Source: Thermoprotei archaeon (GTDB lineage: Archaea > Thermoproteota > Thermoprotei_A > Sulfolobales > Ignisphaeraceae). From it: DNA of 6,896 nt. The first letter of the stretch is position 1. Every line of letters begins with the position of its first letter. Below, piece by piece: positions 1-5,679 of the stretch. The notes beneath the pieces are model-generated. The model was not told the DNA's origin and made no database searches. It saw only the letters and a list, made by a program, of their open reading frames with translations. Position numbers and translations under genes: made by a program. Location: positions 1-6,896 of the forward strand of contig QMWY01000055.1 of assembly GCA_003661865.1 (NCBI GenBank), written 5' to 3'.

Positions 1-184
1 AGTCTATGGAGTCCGGCGGGGGTAGGGGCATGAATGGGACTAGGATTGCTATACCCACTATTGTCGAGAGTATTATCAGCCCCACGGCGCCGTAGGGGTC
101 GTTCATAAGCATCGATAGTGTTCCTACGAAGCCTCTTAGAAGCGATAGGCCTTTACGCATCACGATGCGGGAAGCGCTTGCCAC
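1..184 (-). CDS. dppC: Dipeptide/oligopeptide ABC transporter permease, DppC/OppC type (N-terminal part, runs off the window)
   Basis: This is the N-terminal 61 codons of the second membrane subunit of the peptide importer, expected to pair with the DppB-type permease just upstream and form the pore through the cell membrane. The visible protein has a short basic cytoplasmic N-terminus, then the OppC_N pattern MLMNDPYGAVGL (about residues 25-36) leading into a first membrane helix of Ile, Leu, Val and Ala, followed by a Pro-rich stretch (PLPPPD) that would lie outside. I chose GTG at 184-182 as the start because AGGTGAT at 196-190 is an excellent Shine-Dalgarno site 5-6 bases upstream; that site overlaps the dppB stop codon. 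GTG at 163 and ATG at 160 are in-frame alternatives. The EAA loop and the remaining helices lie beyond the left edge. Family assignment is firm from context; the substrate is unknown. Confidence 0.85.
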   Translation of the reverse strand, partial: MASASRIVMRKGLSLLRGFVGTLSMLMNDPYGAVGLIILSTIVGIAILVPFMPLPPPDSID

Positions 185-189
185 GGACC

Positions 190-196
190 ATCACCT
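190..196 (-). promoter_or_regulatory. Shine-Dalgarno site for dppC overlapping the dppB stop
   Basis: AGGTGAT on the minus strand matches the archaeal anti-Shine-Dalgarno complement and ends 5 bases before GTG 184. The dppB TGA (193-191) lies inside it, which suggests translational coupling. An ATG at 191-189 overlaps the stop but opens only a 12-codon frame ending at TAA 155-153, so it is not the dppC start. Confidence 0.65.
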
Positions 197-1159
197 GTAC
201 CTGATCCTGGGGTCTAGAAGCATGTAGAGGAGGTCGACAATGAGGATCGAGAACACGACGGTTATCGAGATCATGAGGTATATACCCATTATAACAGGGT
301 AGTCGCGGGTCAGGATCGAGTCTAGGAGCAGCCTGCCCATACCGGGCCATCCAAACACGTTCTCTATTAGTACGGCGCCGGCGGCGGCGTACCCTAGCTG
401 AAGCCCGAAGATCGTTACTGGTGGGAGGATCGCGTTCCTGAATATATGCCTCCTGAAAAGCTCGTTCTCGCGCAGCCCCATGGCTCGGAACGTTATTACG
501 TAGTCCTCCTTGAGCTGGTGGAGCACCGCATCGCGCGTGATCTTGAAGTACTGGGGCATCATTATCAGCGTCAGCGTCGTTATCGGTAGGATCGCGTGAT
601 ACGCTATGTCTAGGTAGTACATAACCCCTGTGTACCCAGCCCTAACATTGATCATGCCGGATACGGGGAGTATGCGCAGCTGGATACCGAAGACTATCAT
701 GAGTATGATCCCTAGCCAGAAGCTGGGTGTTGACCAGAAGACGAACATGGTTGTTGTTAGTGCGGCATCAACCTTCCTACCCACGTGCCTAGCTGCGTAG
801 AGCCCTAGAGTACTCCCTATTATGAACGCGAGTACTGCGCTGGTAACCGTTAGGAATAGGGTTATGGGGAGCCTCTCGAGAATGAGGTCAGATACGGGGG
901 CTAGGTAGCGGTACGAGTACCCGAGGTCGCCGCGCAGAAGGTTTGCGAAGTAGATGAGAAGCCTCTCCCAGAGGGGCTTATCGAGCCCCCACCTCTTGAT
1001 CACGGCCTCCACGTACTCCTTGGATGCCATGCCGAACTGCCCCGCCATGAATATGACGGGGCTCCCGGGCGCAAGGTTTATAATCGTGAAGTTTATGGTG
1101 AGGATCACAAAGACTAGGGCTATGGATTGAAAAACCCTTCTTAGTATGTACGTGCCCAT
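191..1159 (-). CDS. dppB: Dipeptide/oligopeptide ABC transporter permease, DppB/OppB type
   Basis: First membrane subunit of a family-5 peptide importer. It opens with the typical N-terminus GTYILRRVFQSIALVFV, forming the first helix, followed by NLAPGSP after the helix and GDLGYSYRYLAPVSDLI (about residues 77-93), both hallmarks of OppB/DppB. The binding-protein-dependent permease domain follows, with the EAA-type loop at about residues 218-246 (RAMGLRENELFRRHIFRNAILP), which contacts the ATPase subunit. The conserved ENVFGWPGMGRLL and the final DPRIRYR complete the family signature. About six membrane helices are visible and the length (322 residues) is normal. I prefer ATG 1159 because GAGGGTGG at 1178-1171 can act as its Shine-Dalgarno site; in-frame GTG codons at 1165 and 1174 are alternatives. 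It lies directly downstream of the binding-protein gene and directly upstream of dppC, in one operon. No ATPase gene is visible; it may lie past the left edge. Confidence 0.93.
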   Translation of the reverse strand: MGTYILRRVFQSIALVFVILTINFTIINLAPGSPVIFMAGQFGMASKEYVEAVIKRWGLDKPLWERLLIYFANLLRGDLGYSYRYLAPVSDLILERLPITLFLTVTSAVLAFIIGSTLGLYAARHVGRKVDAALTTTMFVFWSTPSFWLGIILMIVFGIQLRILPVSGMINVRAGYTGVMYYLDIAYHAILPITTLTLIMMPQYFKITRDAVLHQLKEDYVITFRAMGLRENELFRRHIFRNAILPPVTIFGLQLGYAAAGAVLIENVFGWPGMGRLLLDSILTRDYPVIMGIYLMISITVVFSILIVDLLYMLLDPRIRYR

Positions 1160-1177
1160 CCCCACAGGTCCCACCCT

Positions 1178-3199
1178 CTACCTTCTACGGGCGAGTGCTA
1201 CGGCAATCCCTATAACTATGACGACCACTATAGCTATGGCTATGCCCATGGCGGGGCTCATACCGGCCGTCACGGTGGTCGTAGCTGTAACGGTCTTGGT
1301 AACAACGCTGGTCGCGTAGACCGTTGTGGGCTTAGCTACGGTAACAGTCTTCACGAGGGTTACTGTAGCGGCGCCGGGGCTCACGGGTGTTGTTGCAACC
1401 TTCGTAACCGTGGCTGTTACGGTAGCGGTTGTCTTAACCACCTTAGTGGTTCTGGGGGTTGGAGTCGTTGTCGGGCTTGGCTTGGTAGCGGTCGTTGTTG
1501 GTGCTGCGGGTTTTGCTGTTGTTGTAGTTGCTGGCTTAGGCGTCGTGGTTACTGGAGTGCCCTTCTCCCACCACACCCTCTCGTACACGCCTAGCCCAAC
1601 AACACCGGGTAGGTGCCATGGTAGGCCGTGCCACTCCATCCTGTATATATAGAACGCTACTAGGTCTGCTAGGGGTAGGTAGGGCAGATCCTCAGCCATT
1701 ATCTCCTGTGCCTTCCAGTAGAGCTCCTTACGCTTCTCAGGGTCAGGCTCCTTAGAGGCCAGGTCCAGCAGCCTCTTGAACTCCATGTTGGAGTAGTTGG
1801 CGAAGTTGATGTATGCACCGGGGGCGAACCTGATCCTCATGTTGTCGGGGTCCGGACCTTCGAACCCGTCGCACAGCGCCATGTCGAAGTCGCGCTGCTT
1901 AACCACCTTCGCCTCCCATGTGGCGATCTCGTACTCCTCGATCTTGACGTCGAGCCCTACCTTCTTCAGGTCCTCCTTGATTACCCTAGCTATCGCCTCT
2001 TCCTCAGCACCTGTGAAGATCAGGAGCCTCAGCACGATTCTCGTGCCGTTGGGGTAGTCCCTGAAACCATCGCCGTTCCTATCAATAAGCCCTAGCTTGT
2101 CAAGCAACTCCTTCGCCTTCTCGGTGTTGTACTCGGGGAGCTTCACATTGGGGTTGTAGGCCCACTTGATCGCGGGTACGTATGTGCCCTCAGCAGGGTA
2201 TCCGTAGCCGTTCATGGCCTTGTCGACGATCTCCTTCCTGTTTATGGCGTAGGCTAAGGCGTACCTAAACTCCTTCTTCTGGAACAGAGGTCTAAGCATG
2301 TTGAACCCTATGTACCACCTGCTAGGCATGGGCCTCATCTCAACTATTACACCTGGCGTCTTGTTGAGCCTCGGTATCTCGCTCAGCGGGGGCCTGTTGT
2401 TCAGTATATCGCCCTCACCTGCTAGGAACGTCTGTAGAGCAGCTGTTGCATCAGGCACGATCTTGTAGATGATCTTGTCTATGCATGGCCTCCCCTTGAA
2501 GTAGTCGGGGTTCGCCTCCAGCACTATGTGGCTCCCCTTAACGTACTCCACAAACTTGAACGGGCCCGTACCGATCGGGTGGTGCAGCGCGGGTATCTTC
2601 GGGTCCATCCAGTCCTTGTACTCGCTCTTGTTGAAGATGTGCTCAGGTAGTACGAAGGTGCCGTACCAGGCTAGGAACCCCAGGAACGCTGGGAATGGCT
2701 CGCTGTACCTGAACACCACCGTGTAGTCGTCTAGGCACTCGATCGACTTGAGCTTAGACATCTTCAGAAGCCCATAGGCTATGCCCCTGTACTTCTTTAT
2801 CGCCTCAAACGTGTACTTGACGTCCCTACACGTGAACGGGTAGCCATCGTGCCACTTCACGTTCTTCCTGAGGTGGAATATGAACACCGATGCGTTGGGC
2901 GCAACCTCCCAGGACTCGGCAAGGTCTGGTACAACATTGTAATCTATGTCCAGAGCTACCAACCTGTTGTATATCTGCATGGCTATGTTGTACAGCGCGT
3001 CGTCCACTTGGGAATCGGGGTTGAAGCTCTTTGGATCGCCCCAGTGTATGATCACTAGCGTGCCGCCACGCCTAGGGCATGTTATGGGCTGAAGCGCAGG
3101 GCTCTTCTCAGCCTGTGTAGCTGGTGGGGTGAGGAACGCTAGGGGGAGCAGTGCTAGGAGGATGGTACTTATTACGAGCATAGCGAGTGCTCTACGCAT
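1178..3199 (-). CDS. Membrane-anchored family-5 peptide-binding protein (ABC transporter solute-binding subunit) with Thr-rich stalk
   Basis: Extracytoplasmic receptor that captures peptides (or another family-5 substrate) and hands them to the permeases encoded next to it. Residues 1-30 form a signal peptide (basic MRR, hydrophobic core, likely cut after TQA). Residues of about 45-545 are the SBP_bac_5 fold: GGTLVIIHWGDPKSFNP at the start, LAESWEV and LRKNVKWHDG near 95-120, and IGTGPFKFVEY at 209-219. A DRNGDGFRD loop at 373-381 resembles a calcium-binding loop. Residues 547-644 are a stalk with about 40 Thr in 98 residues, plus Pro, Val, Lys and Ala, probably O-glycosylated. Residues of about 650-670 are a membrane helix closed by RRR. 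No bacterial lipobox is seen, so this C-terminal helix is the likely anchor. ATG 3199 is supported by AGGTGAT at 3212-3206, six bases upstream. Length 673 is long for the family because of the stalk. It is first in the dpp-type operon; the substrate cannot be told from sequence. Confidence 0.93.
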   Translation of the reverse strand: MRRALAMLVISTILLALLPLAFLTPPATQAEKSPALQPITCPRRGGTLVIIHWGDPKSFNPDSQVDDALYNIAMQIYNRLVALDIDYNVVPDLAESWEVAPNASVFIFHLRKNVKWHDGYPFTCRDVKYTFEAIKKYRGIAYGLLKMSKLKSIECLDDYTVVFRYSEPFPAFLGFLAWYGTFVLPEHIFNKSEYKDWMDPKIPALHHPIGTGPFKFVEYVKGSHIVLEANPDYFKGRPCIDKIIYKIVPDATAALQTFLAGEGDILNNRPPLSEIPRLNKTPGVIVEMRPMPSRWYIGFNMLRPLFQKKEFRYALAYAINRKEIVDKAMNGYGYPAEGTYVPAIKWAYNPNVKLPEYNTEKAKELLDKLGLIDRNGDGFRDYPNGTRIVLRLLIFTGAEEEAIARVIKEDLKKVGLDVKIEEYEIATWEAKVVKQRDFDMALCDGFEGPDPDNMRIRFAPGAYINFANYSNMEFKRLLDLASKEPDPEKRKELYWKAQEIMAEDLPYLPLADLVAFYIYRMEWHGLPWHLPGVVGLGVYERVWWEKGTPVTTTPKPATTTTAKPAAPTTTATKPSPTTTPTPRTTKVVKTTATVTATVTKVATTPVSPGAATVTLVKTVTVAKPTTVYATSVVTKTVTATTTVTAGMSPAMGIAIAIVVVIVIGIAVALARRR
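1268..1561 (-). repeat. Low-complexity Thr/Pro/Val-rich stalk coding region
   Basis: This segment codes residues 547-644 of the binding protein: runs of TTT and TTTT with Pro and Lys in the first half, then a TVTATVTK-like alternation of Thr and Val in the second half. It links the globular receptor to the membrane helix. Its low complexity creates a spurious valine-rich open frame on the plus strand. Confidence 0.85.
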
Positions 3200-3205
3200 T
3201 AGCCC

Positions 3206-3212
3206 ATCACCT
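3206..3212 (-). promoter_or_regulatory. Shine-Dalgarno site of the peptide-binding protein gene
   Basis: AGGTGAT on the minus strand with a six-base gap to ATG 3199 is a near-ideal archaeal ribosome binding site. It fixes the start and implies a leadered transcript for the first gene of the transporter operon. Confidence 0.75.
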
Positions 3213-3250
3213 AATTTAGCTGGGTTCGTAGAAAGGGTTCTTGAGATTCC

Positions 3251-3258
3251 TATAAAAA
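3251..3258 (-). promoter_or_regulatory. Candidate TATA box for the peptide transporter operon
   Basis: TTTTTATA on the minus strand lies about 52-59 bases before ATG 3199. With the usual archaeal spacing of about 25 bases this puts transcription start near 3226-3232, leaving a leader of about 30 bases that contains the Shine-Dalgarno site. The purine-rich factor B element upstream is weak. TTTTAATA at 3291-3284 is a second candidate and would give a longer leader. Confidence 0.5.
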
Positions 3259-3288
3259 CATTGTTGAGCTGCTTGGGCTGAGGTATTA

Positions 3289-3311
3289 AAAGCGCTTTAA
3301 CGTGTTTAAAG
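3289..3311. promoter_or_regulatory. Nested inverted repeats upstream of the transporter promoter (possible operator)
   Basis: A perfect 10-bp palindrome AAAGCGCTTT (3289-3298) overlaps an inverted repeat CTTTAA (3295-3300), 5-base spacer, TTAAAG (3306-3311). It sits between the dehydratase stop codon and the candidate TATA box of the transporter operon, about 30-55 bases upstream of that box. Such a place suits a regulator site, or part of a 3' end structure for the upstream gene. The arms are short and A+T-rich, so chance is possible. Confidence 0.35.
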
Positions 3312-4289
3312 TCAGGATCCGTCTCTATGAATGAGTGATTCGAGCAGCTCGGGGTCTATATTGCCCCCCGTCACCATAACCACGATCTTTCTACCCCTAA
3401 GCCTATCCCTAATCCTCATAGCGGCTGCTAGGGCGGCGGCACCGGCGGGTTCGGCAACGACACCTTCGTACCCGAGAAGGGTCTTAACAGCGTTTAGGAT
3501 CTCTTCGTCGCTCACTAAGACGATGTCGTCTATCCGGCTGCGTAGGATCGTGAAGGGGTATTCGTATGCCTTGGATGTTGCTAAACCCTCTGCAATGGTC
3601 TCGGCCCTACCCGTGGAGACGAGCCTTCCGCTTCTCCACGATAGGTAGAAGCTGTTGGCCCCCCAGCCTGGACGCCTATCACCTTGACCCTGGGGTCGGC
3701 GCTCTTGAAGACCACTACTGCTCCGGAGGCCCCCGACCCTCCCCCGATCGGGTTTATCACGGCGTCTAGGTCGGGCATGTCCTCGAGGTTCTCCAGATGC
3801 ATTGTAGCTACGCCGGGGTATAGAAGGGGTTCGTTGACCGGGTGTACGTAGAGCAGGCCCCTCTCCCTAGCAAGCTTCTCAGCGTACTCACGCGCCTCCT
3901 CGAAGACCCTTCCCCAGAGAACAACATTGGCTCCAAGGCTCTTCAGAGCCTCGATCTTGACCTTGGGTACCCCGTAGGGCAGCACCACCGTGGCCTCAGC
4001 GCCGAAGAGGGAGGCTGCGTAGGCTATGGACTGCCCGTGGTTACCCGTGGAAGCCGTTACAACGCCACGCTTCACAGCCTCGTCCTGCTTAACGTAAAGG
4101 TAGTAGACCCCTCCACGAACCTTGAACGCCCGCGTAGGCAGTGTGTTCTCGAGCTTCAGGTAGGTATCGAAGCCCAGAATCCGGGAGAGCCTAGGGGCGT
4201 AGACTAGGGGTGTTCCTAGGTAGGTAGCGGGAGACCACCTTCCTAGCCCTATAGACGTCGCGCAGCGTTGGAACCCTGTACGCCTCCAC
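3312..4289 (-). pseudogene. Threonine/serine dehydratase-like PLP enzyme with two compensating frameshifts
   Basis: Fold-type II PLP enzyme that would deaminate threonine or serine (or a related hydroxy amino acid) to a 2-oxo acid and ammonia in the cytoplasm. The continuous protein is reconstructed from three pieces: residues 1-25 from GTG 4289 (VEAYRVPTLRDVYRARK...YLPR), residues 26-210 in a shifted frame, and residues 211-325 back in the first frame to TGA 3312. Visible motifs are TPLVYAPRLS, PTRAFKVRGG with the presumed PLP lysine K56, STGNHGQS at 80-87, the phosphate loop GGGSGASG at 182-189, VIGVQA, YLSW, ETIAEGLA, EPAGAAA and a late TGGNID. The total of 325 residues matches dehydratases without an ACT domain. 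The first break needs one base skipped near 4213-4217; the second needs one extra base at the six-G run 3659-3664. Uncorrected, the first frame stops at TAG 4193 and the middle frame at TAG 3583. No good Shine-Dalgarno site precedes GTG 4289, and an in-frame TAA lies just upstream. The AFKVRGG and GGGSGA variants leave the exact substrate open. It could be a decayed gene, an assembly error or a recoded gene. Confidence 0.85.
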
Positions 4290-4338
4290 GGCTTAGCACT
4301 GGAGCTGTGATTGTGGTAGAGAGTGAAAACTGTTGGGT

Positions 4339-5640
4339 TCAGTAAGGGAGGGAATAGTGCTTGACGACGATCTCGTCTATCCCCAGCCTCTCGAGGATCC
4401 TGATCGGGACCTGCATCGAGACTTGTACGATCCCCGGTAGCCTCCCGATCTCCACAGCCCCTGTTACCGTGACCCGGTTAAGCACCTCCTCGTACCTCAT
4501 CCCAAAGAGCTTAGCGGCGCGTTCGAACCCCCGCTTAGCCGCCTCATTGATCGTGGGTCCCGAGCCTATGACCTGTACCGGTGCAACGGGCTCGGGCTCT
4601 ATCCCATACCTAGCCCCAAGTCTTTTCACAGCCTCCCACTCGTCCTTCCTCCAAGGCTTCGCTAGGGGTGGTAGGTCCTCCTCGGGCGGCAGCAGTAGAG
4701 GTCCTTCGAGTTTCAGCCCCTTGATGACCTCGACCTTTACGACAGCCTCTGCGGATACATCAGTTGTATGTCCAGCGACCTCCCCATTCCCTTGCATCGC
4801 GTGGGCGTCTCCAGCGTAGACCCCTCCACCCCTAACCTTGACCGGGGCTATCACCACGGCTCCTTCTCTAACAGAGTCTACGTCTAGGTGTCCATCGGTT
4901 AGGTCGCGCTCGTACTGCTCCTTAGTTATGCGGTAGGGGTGCGGGGCATCTATGAGGAAGTAGCCGAAGTCGCCTGCGTTATGAGAATCCGGTATATCAA
5001 CAGCCGGAGTGGTGCCCAGCTGTCCTAGGAAGGGTCTTAGCCTCGTAGCAACCCCCACAACATCCGCCTTGCCTAGGATCAGCACGGGAACCTGTCGGGA
5101 GTTCCGGGGTATAGCGCCCCAGTCCTACGCCTTCCTAGCGATCTCCTCGGCTACACGCCTATCAACGGTTACGCCGAACCTACGCTCATCGTCAAACACC
5201 ATGGTGTAGCCGTTGATCATCCTAAACGGAGCTACGGGAGCACCGCACCTCCTGCACCTAATAGCCTCCTCACCGATCCCCTCGATCCGGAACTCTGGCC
5301 ATGGCTCGTTGCATACAGGGCACTTCTTAGCAACGTAGGGATCGCCTATGTAAGTACCCTCAACGGGTTTATCTTCACCCGATGAAGATGCCCTCGACCT
5401 AACCCTGATACTCTCAATGCGGATAGCTACAGCGTCTCCGATATCCGCGCCCTCGACCGCTACCGGGATATTGACCTCGTGACCTCCCCGTAGCGTAGGG
5501 GTTAGCATCGGGCCCCAGCATCCCGGGGTTGTTACGAACCTTATCCTCCCACCATCAGCGACAGGTCCAAGCATCTTTGTGTGGGGGCCTATGATCCCGT
5601 TGGTGAATACATCGTTCAGAACCTCACTCTCTGCGGGCAT
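4339..5640 (-). pseudogene. Acetamidase/formamidase-family protein interrupted by an in-frame TAG
   Basis: Member of the FmdA/AmdA amidohydrolase family, which splits short amides to acid plus ammonia. From ATG 5640 the frame is open to TGA 4339 (433 codons) except for one TAG at 5127-5125 (codon 172). Before the stop: NIPVAVEGADIGDAV (57-71), a metal-binding-like insert with C107, C110, C129 and C132 in CPVC and CRRC, then MINGYTMVF and FGVTVDRRVAEEIARKA. After it in the same frame: DWGAIPRNSRQVPVLILGK, FLGQLGTTPAVDIPDSHNAGDFG (about 205-226), the family core GDAHAMQGNGEVAGHTTD (277-294), and PVQVIGSGPTINEA toward the end. The core usually reads QGDGE; here it is QGNGE. GAGAGGG six bases or so before ATG 5640 is a usable ribosome site. 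A GTG at 5085 could restart the C-terminal half, but no clear ribosome site precedes it. The position of the TAG next to DW suggests a tryptophan codon (TGG) originally. Neighbours are the dehydratase 49 bases downstream and a divergent radical SAM gene. Confidence 0.85.
5125..5127 (-). other. In-frame amber codon inside the amidase gene
   Basis: TAG (minus strand) falls between EEIARKA and DWGAIPRN, with strong family similarity continuing in the same frame on both sides. TAG also ends the intact binding-protein gene (1180-1178), so TAG works as an ordinary stop in this genome. A single G-to-A change from TGG would produce it. Confidence 0.85.
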
Positions 5641-5679
5641 GAAGCCCTCTCAGCACTGCGCTTCGTGGAGAGATAAGGA
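5641..5679. promoter_or_regulatory. Short divergent intergenic region between amidase and radical SAM genes
   Basis: These 39 bases separate the two divergent starts. The minus strand shows a weak TATA-like TTATCT (5677-5672) about 32 bases before the amidase ATG and GAGAGGG near that ATG. The plus strand shows GGAGAG (5667-5672) before TTG 5680. No clear promoter for the radical SAM gene is seen; it would have to lie inside the amidase 5' end. Confidence 0.35.

Noticed and set aside
153..350. 65-residue minus-strand frame overlapping dppB and the dppC start
   Set aside because: It is out of frame with dppB over most of its length, has no family resemblance, and only its last 12 codons touch the dppB/dppC junction.
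1326..1652. 108-residue plus-strand open frame rich in Val and Gly
   Set aside because: It is the complement of the Thr-rich stalk coding region (ACN codons read as GTN/GTT). It has no ribosome site or recognisable domain, and the minus-strand gene is certain.
3331..4207. Plus-strand open frames of 67-121 residues opposite the dehydratase
   Set aside because: They are low-complexity shadows of a minus-strand gene whose family motifs are plain. They do not explain the frameshifts.
4290..4338. Possible promoter for the dehydratase gene
   Set aside because: The 49 bases show no convincing TATA box or Shine-Dalgarno site; co-transcription with the amidase is more likely.
4715..4735. TTGATGAC resembling a C box of an archaeal C/D box sRNA
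   Set aside because: No properly spaced D box (CTGA) or C'/D' pair was found, and the site is inside the amidase coding sequence.
4339..5085. A separate second gene starting at GTG 5085 for the amidase C-terminal half
   Set aside because: The frame is continuous with the N-terminal half across the TAG, conserved sequence lies upstream of GTG 5085 (DWGAIPRNSRQ), and no convincing ribosome site precedes it. Reinitiation remains possible but is not supported.
5125..5127. Pyrrolysine at the amidase TAG
   Set aside because: Pyrrolysine is known mainly from methylamine-using methanogens and a few other lineages, this amidase is not a known Pyl protein, the context favours Trp, and TAG ends another gene here normally.
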